Part shown: positions 5,223-13,351 of the stretch, in pieces
Numbering within the stretch: position 1 is the stretch's first letter
Layout: each line of letters opens with the position of its first letter
Assembly: GCA_963594675.1 (NCBI GenBank)
Contig: CAVBGA010000192.1
Location: 1 to 13,351, forward strand
Direction: 5' to 3'
Source: Ruminococcus_G sp963594675
Lineage (GTDB): Bacteria; Bacillota; Clostridia; Lachnospirales; Lachnospiraceae
DNA: 13,351 nucleotides
Made by a program: the position numbers and the translations under genes
The notes under the pieces: generated by a model
The model's database searches: none
Told to the model about the DNA's origin: nothing
What the model saw: the letters and a program-made list of their open reading frames with translations, nothing else

Positions 5223-8200
5223 TTATTCTTCTGTGTCTTCAGAAACAGCTACAAACTCAGTTTCTTCTACACTGACCATATCGCCTGTCTCTTCTGTAAT
5301 ATTCAAATCTTCTCCTTCTTCAAAATCAATCTCTTCCTCATCGAAATCAATATCATCTTCCAAAGTAAGATCTGTATCAAGATGAATATTTCTATAATGT
5401 TTCATACCAGTTCCTGCAGGAATCAGTTTACCGATAATTACATTTTCTTTCAGACCCAACAGGTTATCAACTTTACCCTTAATAGCTGCATCTGTAAGAA
5501 CTTTTGTGGTCTCCTGGAAGGATGCTGCGGAAAGGAAGGAATCTGTTGCCAGAGATGCTTTAGTAATACCAAGCATTACCTGTTTGCCCTCGGCTTCCTC
5601 TTTGCCTTCTTCTCTGAGTTTTTCATTCATCTCTTCGAAATCAAGTACGTCTACCAGGCTTCCCGGAAGGAAATCGGTATCACCATTATTTTCAATACGT
5701 ACTTTTTTCAACATCTGACGAACGATAACCTCGATATGCTTATCGTTGATTTCAACACCCTGCAGACGGTATACTCTCTGAACCTCACGAAGCATGTAAT
5801 CCTGTACAGCACGAAGTCCTTTAATTTTCAGGATATCATGAGGATTTACACTACCTTCTGTAAGCTCATCACCTGCAGCAAGCTCATCGCCATCCAAGAC
5901 TTTGATTCTTGAACCATAAGGAATCAGGTAAGTCTTAGAAACACCCTCTGCCTCATCAGTTACAATAATCTCACGTTTTTTCTTTGTATCATTAATTTTT
6001 GCAGTACCCTTGATTTCTGTGATAATCGCAAGTCCCTTAGGCTTTCTAGCCTCAAACAACTCCTCGACACGAGGAAGACCCTGTGTGATATCACCACCGG
6101 CAACACCACCGGTATGGAAAGTACGCATGGTAAGCTGTGTACCTGGCTCACCGATGGACTGAGCTGCAATAATACCTACAGACTCACCAACCTGTACAGT
6201 CTCACCTGTTGCCATGTTCGCGCCGTAGCACTTAGCACACACACCCAAATGGGATTTACAGCTGAGGATCGTACGGATCTTAATCTTGCTGTAAGGTTTC
6301 TTTCTCTCATCAACACCTTCACGGTAAGGATTGCCATTCTCATCAACACCTACAGACATAATACGTGCTGCACGCTTCGGTGTAATCATATGGTTTGCTT
6401 TAACGATGACATTTCCGTCTTTGTCACAGATGGTATTGCAGGAATAACGTCCTGTAATTCTCTCCTGAAGACTCTCAATCTCCTCTTTTCCATCCATGAA
6501 TCCTGATACATACATACCCGGAATCTCATCTCTTCCTTCGCTACAATCCATATCACGAATGATTAATTCCTGAGAAACGTCTACCAGACGTCTTGTCAGG
6601 TAACCGGAATCGGCTGTACGAAGAGCGGTATCGGAAAGTCCTTTACGAGCTCCATGTGCTGACATGAAATACTCCAATACGTCCAGACCCTCACGGAAAT
6701 TAGACTTAATTGGCAACTCAATGGTATGACCTGTTGTATCAGCCATAAGTCCACGCATACCAGCCAGCTGTTTGATCTGTTTATCAGAACCACGGGCTCC
6801 GGAATCGGCCATCATGAAGATGTTATTGTATTTATCAAGACCACTAAGCAGTGCCTTTGTCAAGGTATCATCAGTCTCTTTCCAGGTCTCAACTACCTCT
6901 TTATAACGCTCTTCCTCTGTGATAAGACCTCTCTTGAAGTTGCGGGTAATCTTATCAACGGTATCCTGCGCTTCCTGAATCAACTGTGGCTTCTGAGGCG
7001 GCACAGTCATATCAGAAATAGATACGGTCATAGCAGCTCTTGTGGAATACTTGTATCCCATAGCCTTAATATAGTCAAGAACCTCAGCTGTCTTGGTAGC
7101 ACCATGAGTATTGATAACTTTTTCAAGAATCTGTTTCAGCTGTTTCTTACCTACGTGGAAATCCACTTCCAAAAGAAGTTCATTTTCTTCTACACTTCGA
7201 TCAACAAAGCCAAGATCCTGAGGCAGAATCTCATTGAAGAGGAAACGTCCCAGAGTAGACTCTACATTTCCTGTCTTAACACTTCCATCAGGCATTGCCT
7301 TGCTAATACGAACCTTAATCTTTGTCTGAAGTTTAATTACTCCATTCTCATAGGCAAGGATTGCCTCATTTACACTCTTGAAGAATTTGCCTTCTCCAAT
7401 CTCTCCCGGTCTTTCCTGAGTCAGATAGTAAATACCAAGGACCATATCCTGTGAAGGAACGGCTACAGGGCCACCATCAGACGGTTTCAAAAGGTTGTTC
7501 GGTGAAAGAAGAAGGAAACGGCACTCTGCCTGTGCTTCCACAGAAAGAGGAAGATGGACAGCCATCTGGTCACCGTCAAAATCGGCGTTGAACGCTGTAC
7601 ATACAAGCGGATGCAACTTAATTGCTTTACCTTCTACAAGAATCGGTTCGAAAGCCTGAATACCAAGTCTGTGCAATGTAGGTGCACGATTCAGCATAAC
7701 CGGATGCTCTTTAATTACTTCCTCAAGAACATCCCAAACCTCAGTCTGAAGCTTTTCAACCATTTTCTTTGCATTTTTAATATTATGTGCTGTTCCGTTG
7801 GCAACAAGTTCTTTCATAACGAAAGGTTTAAACAGCTCGATTGCCATTTCTTTCGGAAGACCACACTGATAAATTTTCAGTTCCGGTCCTACAACGATAA
7901 CGGAACGTCCGGAATAGTCAACACGTTTTCCCAACAGGTTCTGACGGAAACGTCCGGATTTACCTTTCAGCATATCAGAAAGGGATTTAAGAGCACGGTT
8001 ACCCGGTCCTGTTACAGGACGTCCACGACGACCATTATCGATCAAAGCATCTACAGCTTCCTGCAGCATTCTCTTCTCATTACGAACGATAATATCCGGA
8101 GCACCAAGCTCAAGCAGTCTTTTCAGACGGTTATTTCTATTAATAATACGACGATAGAGATCATTCAAGTCAGATGTAGCAAATCTACCACCATCCAACT

Positions 8201-8954
8201 GTACCATAGGACGAAGATCTGGAGGAATTACTGGAATTGCATCCATAATCATCCATTCTGGTTTATTGCCAGACTCTCTGAATGCCTCTACAACCTCAAG
8301 TCTCTTAATAATTCTTGCTCTCTTTTGGCCAGTAGAATCTTTAAGTTCTGCCTTAAGGGTTTCTGATTCGCCTTCAAGATCAATATTGCTGAGAAGTTCT
8401 TTAACAGATTCAGCACCCATGCCGGCACGGAATCCATTTCCAAAGCTTTCTCTTGCTTCCTGATATTCTCTCTCTGTCAATACCTGTTTGTACATCAAAG
8501 ATGTGCTTCCGGCATCAAGTACGATATAATTTGCGAAATATAGTACTTTCTCCAGTGTACGGGGAGAAATATCAAGAATAAGTCCCATACGGGAAGGAAT
8601 TCCCTTGAAATACCAGATATGGGATACCGGAGCTGCAAGCTCGATATGTCCCATACGCTCTCTACGGACGCTGGATTTTGTTACCTCAACGCCGCATCGA
8701 TCGCAAACTACGCCTTTATAGCGAATTTTTTTATATTTACCACAATGACACTCCCAGTCTTTGCTGGGTCCAAAGATTTTCTCACAGAAAAGACCATCTT
8801 TTTCCGGTTTCAATGTTCTGTAATTGATTGTCTCTGGCTTCTTTACCTCGCCATGGGACCACTCCCGGATTTTCTCCGGGGAAGCCAGTCCAATCTTGAT
8901 GGCATCGAAAGTCATTGGCTGATAAGTTGTCTCTTTGTTGGTTGTTTCTGCCAT
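5223..8954 (-). CDS. rpoC: DNA-directed RNA polymerase subunit beta'
   Basis: Beta' forms, with beta, the catalytic cleft of RNA polymerase. The 1243-residue product has the N-terminal zinc ribbon (C69, C71, C84, C87). The invariant NADFDGD at 456-462 has D458, D460 and D462 holding the catalytic magnesium. The bridge-helix region lies around 757-790, the second zinc site at C804, C899, C906 and C909, and the trigger-loop segment EPGTQLTMRTFHTGG at 936-950. The last 51 residues or so are about half Asp/Glu with no Lys or Arg, an unusually acidic tail. The ATG at 8952-8954 is preceded by AGGAGGTAA, 7 nt from the start, which reuses the rpoB stop codon. This arrangement suggests coupled translation and a 1:1 supply of the two subunits. 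A hairpin terminator follows. No large lineage-specific insertion is apparent. Confidence 0.99.
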   Translation of the reverse strand: MAETTNKETTYQPMTFDAIKIGLASPEKIREWSHGEVKKPETINYRTLKPEKDGLFCEKIFGPSKDWECHCGKYKKIRYKGVVCDRCGVEVTKSSVRRERMGHIELAAPVSHIWYFKGIPSRMGLILDISPRTLEKVLYFANYIVLDAGSTSLMYKQVLTEREYQEARESFGNGFRAGMGAESVKELLSNIDLEGESETLKAELKDSTGQKRARIIKRLEVVEAFRESGNKPEWMIMDAIPVIPPDLRPMVQLDGGRFATSDLNDLYRRIINRNNRLKRLLELGAPDIIVRNEKRMLQEAVDALIDNGRRGRPVTGPGNRALKSLSDMLKGKSGRFRQNLLGKRVDYSGRSVIVVGPELKIYQCGLPKEMAIELFKPFVMKELVANGTAHNIKNAKKMVEKLQTEVWDVLEEVIKEHPVMLNRAPTLHRLGIQAFEPILVEGKAIKLHPLVCTAFNADFDGDQMAVHLPLSVEAQAECRFLLLSPNNLLKPSDGGPVAVPSQDMVLGIYYLTQERPGEIGEGKFFKSVNEAILAYENGVIKLQTKIKVRISKAMPDGSVKTGNVESTLGRFLFNEILPQDLGFVDRSVEENELLLEVDFHVGKKQLKQILEKVINTHGATKTAEVLDYIKAMGYKYSTRAAMTVSISDMTVPPQKPQLIQEAQDTVDKITRNFKRGLITEEERYKEVVETWKETDDTLTKALLSGLDKYNNIFMMADSGARGSDKQIKQLAGMRGLMADTTGHTIELPIKSNFREGLDVLEYFMSAHGARKGLSDTALRTADSGYLTRRLVDVSQELIIRDMDCSEGRDEIPGMYVSGFMDGKEEIESLQERITGRYSCNTICDKDGNVIVKANHMITPKRAARIMSVGVDENGNPYREGVDERKKPYSKIKIRTILSCKSHLGVCAKCYGANMATGETVQVGESVGIIAAQSIGEPGTQLTMRTFHTGGVAGGDITQGLPRVEELFEARKPKGLAIITEIKGTAKINDTKKKREIIVTDEAEGVSKTYLIPYGSRIKVLDGDELAAGDELTEGSVNPHDILKIKGLRAVQDYMLREVQRVYRLQGVEINDKHIEVIVRQMLKKVRIENNGDTDFLPGSLVDVLDFEEMNEKLREEGKEEAEGKQVMLGITKASLATDSFLSAASFQETTKVLTDAAIKGKVDNLLGLKENVIIGKLIPAGTGMKHYRNIHLDTDLTLEDDIDFDEEEIDFEEGEDLNITEETGDMVSVEETEFVAVSEDTEE

Positions 8955-8965
8955 TTGGTTACCTC

Positions 8966-11900
8966 CTACTCCTCATCAAGAGTTTCATCCGGTTCTGCGA
9001 GATTATCATCTTCAGTTTCGGAAACATTAACGAGTTCTTCACCCTCAAACTCCTGTTTGGAGAAACCATATTTTCCGAAAGAATCTTCCTCGTTGTCCCT
9101 TGAATAACGGTCACCTTCGATAATATTGCGAATATCTGTCTCACCGTAATCGGTGCTCTCCATAATCTGAACTTCTGTCTGATCATCCTTCAATACTCTG
9201 ATATCCAGTCCCAGTGACTGAAGCTCTTTAAGAAGTACCTTGAAGGACTCAGGAATACCCGGCTCAGGAATATTATCACCTTTAATGATTGCTTCATAAG
9301 TCTTCACACGACCTACTACATCATCAGATTTTACAGTAAGGATTTCCTGCAGTGTATAAGATGCACCATAAGCCTCGAGAGCCCAAACCTCCATCTCTCC
9401 AAAACGCTGTCCACCAAACTGAGCTTTACCACCCAGTGGCTGCTGTGTTACGAGAGAATATGGGCCAGTGGAACGTGCATGAATCTTATCATCTACCAAG
9501 TGGTGAAGTTTCAGATAATGCATGTGTCCGATTGTAACAGGACTATCAAAATATTCTCCTGTTCTACCATCTCTCAGACGAACCTTTCCATCTCTGGAAA
9601 TTGGCACACCCTTCCACAGTTCTCTATGATCTCTGTTTTCATACAGATAATCATAAACCTCTGGAAGAAGTTCTTCTTTATGTTTATTGGAAAATACTTC
9701 CCATGTGTCATTTACATAATCATTAGCAAGATCAAGAGTATCCATGATATCATTCTCGTTTGCACCATCAAATACTGGTGTAGCGATATTAAAGCCAAGT
9801 GCTTTAGCTGCAAGACTCAAGTGGATCTCCAGGACCTGTCCAATGTTCATACGAGACGGCACACCCAGAGGATTCAAAACGATATCCAAAGGACGACCAT
9901 TGGGCAGGAATGGCATATCTTCTACTGGAAGCACACGGGAAACGACACCCTTGTTACCATGACGACCAGCCATCTTATCACCTACAGAGATTTTTCTCTT
10001 CTGGGCAATATAGATACGAACTGCCTGGTTCACTCCCGGTGACAGCTCATCACCGTTCTCTCTCGTAAATACTTTTGCATCAACAACGATACCATACTCA
10101 CCATGAGGTACCTTCAGAGATGTATCACGTACTTCTCTTGCTTTTTCACCGAAAATAGCTCTCAAAAGTCTCTCTTCAGCTGTCAGCTCTGTTTCACCCT
10201 TAGGTGTAACTTTTCCTACCAGAATATCACCGGCACGTACCTCAGCACCGATACGGATAATTCCGCGCTCATCCAAATCTTTCAGAGCATCATCACCAAC
10301 ACCAGGAACATCTCTTGTGATTTCTTCCGGTCCAAGTTTGGTATCTCTGGACTCTGCCTCATACTCCTCAATATGAATAGATGTATACACATCATCCTGA
10401 ACAAGTCGCTCACTAAGAAGTACGGCATCCTCGTAGTTGTAACCTTCCCATGTCATAAAACCAATCAATGGGTTTTTACCAAGTGCCAACTCTCCATTAG
10501 AAGTAGAAGGACCATCGGCAATAACCTGACCAGCCTCAACATGTTCATTTTTGAAAACAATCGGTCTCTGGTTGTAGCAGTTACTCTGATTGCTTCGCAT
10601 GAATTTGGTCAGACGATATGTCTCTGTTGTCTGATCATCATCATATCTCATCACGATTTCCTTCGATGTGGAACGAAGAATTGTACCTGCTCTTTTTGCA
10701 ACTACACACACACCGGAGTCAACCGCTGTTTTCGCCTCGATACCAGTACCAACAACTGGCGCCTCTGTAAGCATAAGAGGTACGGCCTGACGCTGCATGT
10801 TGGATCCCATCAGCGCACGGTTCGCATCGTCATTCTGCAGGAACGGAATCAATGCTGTTGCCACGGAGAATACCATCTTAGGTGATACATCCATGTAATC
10901 AAACATATGTCTCTCATATTCCTGAGTCTCTTCTCTATAACGACCGGATACATTCTTACGAATGAAATATCCGTTCTCATCCAATGGCTCATTCGCCTGA
11001 GCCACATGATAATTATCTTCCTCATCAGCTGTCATATAGACAACTTCATCTGTTACCCTAGGATTTGCAGGGTCTGATTTATCAATCTTTCTATATGGTG
11101 CTTCTACAAATCCGTATTCATTAATACGTGCATAAGAAGCAAGAGAGTTGATCAGACCGATATTCGGTCCCTCAGGTGTCTCAATAGGACACATTCTACC
11201 ATAGTGAGAATAATGGACATCTCGAACCTCGAATCCAGCTCTGTCTCGTGACAAACCACCAGGACCAAGAGCAGAAAGACGTCTCTTATGTGTCAACTCA
11301 CCCAGAGGATTATTCTGATCCATAAACTGTGACAACTGTGAAGAACCAAAGAATTCTTTTACTGCAGCTGTAACAGGTTTGATATTAATCAGAGACTGAG
11401 GAGAAATACCCTCAATATCCTGAGTTGTCATTCTCTCACGAACAACTCTTTCCAAACGAGAAAGACCAATTCTATACTGATTCTGAAGCAGCTCACCTAC
11501 CGCACGAATACGACGGTTTCCAAGGTGGTCGATATCATCATCATGACCAATTGCATACTCCAGATGCATATTATAGTTGATGGAAGCGAAAATATCTTCT
11601 CTTGTGATATGTTTCGGAATAAGATCATGGATATCTCTGCGGATTGCATCTTTAATATCCTCAAGAGTCTCATTCTCTTCCAGAATTTTTTCAAGTACCG
11701 GATAATAAACCAGTTCGGTAACGCCAACTTCTTTTGGATCAAGTCCCTCTACATGCTTCGTGATATCTACCATCAAGCTGGAAAGAACTTTAACATTGCG
11801 CTCCTCTGTCTGGATCATTACGTAAGGAACAGCTGCATTCTGAATATCATCAGCCATTTCCTTGGTTACTTTGGTACCAGCCTCGGCAATAATCTCACCT

Positions 11901-12808
11901 GTTCTTGTATCAACAACATCTTCAGCCAGTACATGTCCAGTAATACGGTTGCGAAGCATCAGCTTCTTATTAAACTTATAACGTCCAACCTTTGCCAAAT
12001 CATATCTTCGCGGATCGAAGAACATACTCATAATCAAGCTCTCTGCGCTCTCAACTGCAAGAGGCTCACCTGGACGAATTTTCTTATAAAGCTCCAGAAG
12101 ACCTTCCTGATAATTTGTGGAAGTATCTTTTGTAAAGCTGGCAAGAATCTTTGGCTCTTCACCAAAGAGTTCAACAATTTCAGCATTAGAGCTGACACCA
12201 AGTGCTCTGATTAAAACTGTAATAGGCACTTTACGTGTTCTATCTACACGAACATAGAAAATATCATTGGAATCTGTCTCATATTCCAGCCAAGCTCCAC
12301 GGTTCGGAATAACGGTGCAGGAATACAATTCTTTTCCTACTTTATCATGTGCGATTCCATAATAAATACCAGGGGATCTAACCAACTGGCTGACGATAAC
12401 ACGCTCAGCACCATTGATAACAAACGTTCCTGTTGATGTCATTAACGGCAGGTCGCCCATGAAGATCTCATGCTCATTGATTTCTCCACTTTCCTTATTA
12501 TACAAACGAACTTTCACCTTTAACGGTGCAGCGTAAGTCGCGTCACGCTCTTTACACTCTTCAATTGAATATTTAACGTCCTGTTCGCATAACGAAAAAT
12601 CTACGAATTCGAGACTGAGCTTATCGCTATAGTCTGTAATCGGAGAAATATCTGCAAAAACTTCCTTCAGGCCGTCAGACAGAAACCAATTATAGGAATC
12701 TTTCTGTACTTCTATCAGGTTGGGCATCTCCAGAACTTCTTTTTGTCTCTGGTAACTCATCCGCATACTCTTGCCACTTGTAATTGGACGTATTCTGTTT
12801 TTCTCCAT
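8966..12808 (-). CDS. rpoB: DNA-directed RNA polymerase subunit beta
   Basis: This is the beta subunit of RNA polymerase, 1280 residues, longer than the roughly 1190 of Bacillus. Much of the excess is a C-terminal extension rich in Asp and Glu (about 1217-1280). The rifampicin-binding cluster is at about 489-517; D497, H507 and S512 (E. coli D516, H526, S531) are the sensitive-type residues. PIETPEGPNIG is at 541-551 and the active-site segment KMAGRHGNKG at 945-954. The block GGKAQFGGQRFGEMEVWALEAYGA, which joins beta to beta', is at about 1126-1149. The ATG at 12806-12808 has the Shine-Dalgarno AAGGGGTGA at 12816-12824. Expression appears to come from a promoter at 12896-12924, plus any readthrough past the rplL terminator. 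rpoC follows after 11 nt. Confidence 0.99.
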   Translation of the reverse strand: MEKNRIRPITSGKSMRMSYQRQKEVLEMPNLIEVQKDSYNWFLSDGLKEVFADISPITDYSDKLSLEFVDFSLCEQDVKYSIEECKERDATYAAPLKVKVRLYNKESGEINEHEIFMGDLPLMTSTGTFVINGAERVIVSQLVRSPGIYYGIAHDKVGKELYSCTVIPNRGAWLEYETDSNDIFYVRVDRTRKVPITVLIRALGVSSNAEIVELFGEEPKILASFTKDTSTNYQEGLLELYKKIRPGEPLAVESAESLIMSMFFDPRRYDLAKVGRYKFNKKLMLRNRITGHVLAEDVVDTRTGEIIAEAGTKVTKEMADDIQNAAVPYVMIQTEERNVKVLSSLMVDITKHVEGLDPKEVGVTELVYYPVLEKILEENETLEDIKDAIRRDIHDLIPKHITREDIFASINYNMHLEYAIGHDDDIDHLGNRRIRAVGELLQNQYRIGLSRLERVVRERMTTQDIEGISPQSLINIKPVTAAVKEFFGSSQLSQFMDQNNPLGELTHKRRLSALGPGGLSRDRAGFEVRDVHYSHYGRMCPIETPEGPNIGLINSLASYARINEYGFVEAPYRKIDKSDPANPRVTDEVVYMTADEEDNYHVAQANEPLDENGYFIRKNVSGRYREETQEYERHMFDYMDVSPKMVFSVATALIPFLQNDDANRALMGSNMQRQAVPLMLTEAPVVGTGIEAKTAVDSGVCVVAKRAGTILRSTSKEIVMRYDDDQTTETYRLTKFMRSNQSNCYNQRPIVFKNEHVEAGQVIADGPSTSNGELALGKNPLIGFMTWEGYNYEDAVLLSERLVQDDVYTSIHIEEYEAESRDTKLGPEEITRDVPGVGDDALKDLDERGIIRIGAEVRAGDILVGKVTPKGETELTAEERLLRAIFGEKAREVRDTSLKVPHGEYGIVVDAKVFTRENGDELSPGVNQAVRIYIAQKRKISVGDKMAGRHGNKGVVSRVLPVEDMPFLPNGRPLDIVLNPLGVPSRMNIGQVLEIHLSLAAKALGFNIATPVFDGANENDIMDTLDLANDYVNDTWEVFSNKHKEELLPEVYDYLYENRDHRELWKGVPISRDGKVRLRDGRTGEYFDSPVTIGHMHYLKLHHLVDDKIHARSTGPYSLVTQQPLGGKAQFGGQRFGEMEVWALEAYGASYTLQEILTVKSDDVVGRVKTYEAIIKGDNIPEPGIPESFKVLLKELQSLGLDIRVLKDDQTEVQIMESTDYGETDIRNIIEGDRYSRDNEEDSFGKYGFSKQEFEGEELVNVSETEDDNLAEPDETLDEE

Positions 12809-12890
12809 TGACGTTTCACCCCTTAAGTATTATAATTTTAACCGAGCATTAAAGATATTGCTTTGTGCATATCTTGCCATAGTAGTGCAT
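12809..12890 (-). promoter_or_regulatory. rpoB 5' leader with one hairpin
   Basis: About 80 nt separate the predicted start of transcription (near 12890) from the rpoB ATG. AAGATAT (12869-12875) pairs with ATATCTT (12852-12858). GC pairs with GC inside that stem, with one bulged A and a 5-nt ACAAA loop. ATGCAC occurs twice, at 12885-12890 and 12865-12870. There is no U-run after the hairpin, so it is not a terminator. A function in mRNA stability or translation is possible but unproven. Confidence 0.3.
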
Positions 12891-12895
12891 TTTTT

Positions 12896-12924
12896 AGAAT
12901 AACATAGATCGTTGATCAAGTCAA
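12896..12924 (-). promoter_or_regulatory. Predicted rpoB promoter with extended -10
   Basis: On the minus strand TTGACT (12919-12924, 5 of 6) is followed after 17 bp by TATTCT (12896-12901, 4 of 6). The latter is directly preceded by TGT, an extended -10 of TGn type, which can compensate for an imperfect hexamer. The promoter lies just downstream of the rplL terminator. It would let the polymerase subunits be expressed separately from the stalk proteins. Confidence 0.7.
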
Positions 12925-12928
12925 CGAT
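12908..12928. promoter_or_regulatory. 21-bp dyad overlapping the rpoB -35
   Basis: ATCGTTGA (12908-12915) and TCAACGAT (12921-12928) are perfect 8-bp inverted arms around a 5-bp centre. The dyad covers the whole -35 hexamer and about half the spacer of the predicted rpoB promoter. That position would suit a repressor operator, but no regulator is known to me and the symmetry might be incidental. Confidence 0.4.
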
Positions 12929-12947
12929 TACTAATTATATTAACTCC

Positions 12948-12980
12948 AAAAAAATGGGTACTCGGTACGAGTACCCATTT
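12948..12980 (-). terminator. Strong intrinsic terminator after rplL
   Basis: A perfect 13-bp stem (12968-12980 with 12952-12964) with a 3-nt loop lies 21 nt after the rplL stop codon. Its distal arm and flank give seven consecutive U residues on the minus strand (12948-12954). It should end most transcripts coming from the ribosomal stalk genes. In E. coli a partial attenuator occupies the same place, between rplL and rpoB. Confidence 0.88.
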
Positions 12981-13001
12981 GTATTTTTGAGATCTCTATA
13001 A

Positions 13002-13351
13002 TTATTTAAGAGTAACTTTAGCACCCTCAGCCTCAAGTTTAGTTTTGATTTCCTCAGCCTCAGCTTTAGAAGCACCCTCTTTAAGTACCTTCGGAGCCTC
13101 ATCAACAAGTGCTTTAGCTTCTTTCAGCCCAAGACCTGTAGCTTCACGAACAACTTTGATGACTTTAACTTTGTTCGGGCCAACCTCTGTCAGCTCTACG
13201 TCGAACTCATCTTTCTCCTCAGCTGCTGCACCATCACCAGCGCCTGCTGCTGCAACTACAACGCCTGCTGCTGCGGAAACACCAAATTCCTCTTCGCAAG
13301 CTTTTACAAGATCATTTAACTCTAATACAGATAACTCTTTGATAGCTTCAA
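13002..13351 (-). CDS. rplL: 50S ribosomal protein L7/L12, missing only its N-terminal end (runs off the right edge)
   Basis: L7/L12 forms the multicopy flexible stalk of the 50S subunit, which recruits and stimulates the GTPases IF2, EF-Tu, EF-G and RF3. The window holds the last 116 codons or so, including the TAA at 13002-13004. The translation reads EAIKELSVLELNDLVKACEE (N-terminal dimerisation domain, which in the ribosome binds L10), then an Ala/Gly-rich hinge, then the C-terminal domain with GLGLKEAKALVDEAPKVLKE and the end EGAKVTLK. Only about seven to ten N-terminal residues should be missing compared with the usual 120-125. The hinge and C-terminal domain are complete. rplJ normally lies just upstream, outside the window. 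Confidence 0.97.
   Translation of the reverse strand, partial: EAIKELSVLELNDLVKACEEEFGVSAAAGVVVAAAGAGDGAAAEEKDEFDVELTEVGPNKVKVIKVVREATGLGLKEAKALVDEAPKVLKEGASKAEAEEIKTKLEAEGAKVTLK

Noticed and set aside
5169..10885. Long plus-strand open frames opposite rpoC and rpoB, up to about 270 codons (for example 7554-8366 and 10103-10885).
   Set aside because: They lie entirely or almost entirely antisense to highly conserved polymerase genes, are rich in Cys, Ser, Phe and Asn as expected from reverse-complemented codons, show no recognisable domain, and have no proper ribosome binding site pattern.
1..13351. Mobile elements, CRISPR arrays, defence systems, rRNA or tRNA genes.
   Set aside because: No transposase or integrase frames, no regularly spaced repeats beyond the two-copy element at 5091-5164, and every long frame on the coding strand is a recognised housekeeping gene or the amidase.

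Overview
This window is a conserved information-processing block from a low-GC Firmicute, most likely a member of the Lachnospiraceae (Clostridia). That placement rests on the protein sequences: a Gram-positive-type S12 with the extra segment after residue 26, clostridial-looking RpoB, RpoC and EF-G, and an EF-Tu N-terminus of the kind I associate with this family. It was done by eye, without a database search. All eight genes lie on the minus strand, so the biological reading order runs from the right edge to the left: rplL (partial), rpoB, rpoC, a membrane-anchored N-acetylmuramoyl-L-alanine amidase, rpsL, rpsG, fusA, tuf (partial).

Right part (13351 to 5223): the tail of the L7/L12 stalk protein gene ends at a strong intrinsic terminator. 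A promoter with a 17-bp spacer and an extended -10 follows, then the two large RNA polymerase subunit genes, joined by an 11-nt gap in which the rpoB stop codon is part of the rpoC Shine-Dalgarno. A hairpin plus U-run sits just after rpoC.

Middle part (5222 to 3827): a 170-bp gap carries two tandem imperfect copies of a 30-bp hairpin-forming sequence. It is followed by a secreted or anchored Amidase_3 gene that starts at TTG and ends at a 15-bp-stem terminator. This cell-wall gene is the one accessory element in the window; it separates rpoBC from the str-type cluster.

Left part (3826 to 1): rpsL is driven by a full-consensus promoter (TTGACA, 17 bp, TATAAT) and has a roughly 100-nt leader. 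A 216-bp rpsL-rpsG gap holds a possible second promoter and several complementary segments, some mutually exclusive, which makes it a candidate autoregulatory leader. rpsG and fusA are tightly coupled by the same stop/Shine-Dalgarno overlap seen at rpoB-rpoC. A tuf promoter with a perfect TATAAT lies inside a hairpin between fusA and tuf.

The genes together supply RNA polymerase (beta, beta'), two small-subunit ribosomal proteins, the L7/L12 stalk that recruits translation factors, and both elongation GTPases. I see no mobile element, CRISPR array, tRNA, rRNA or defence system, and nothing I would call a new biological system. The observations worth following are regulatory, in the five intergenic regions longer than 100 bp.
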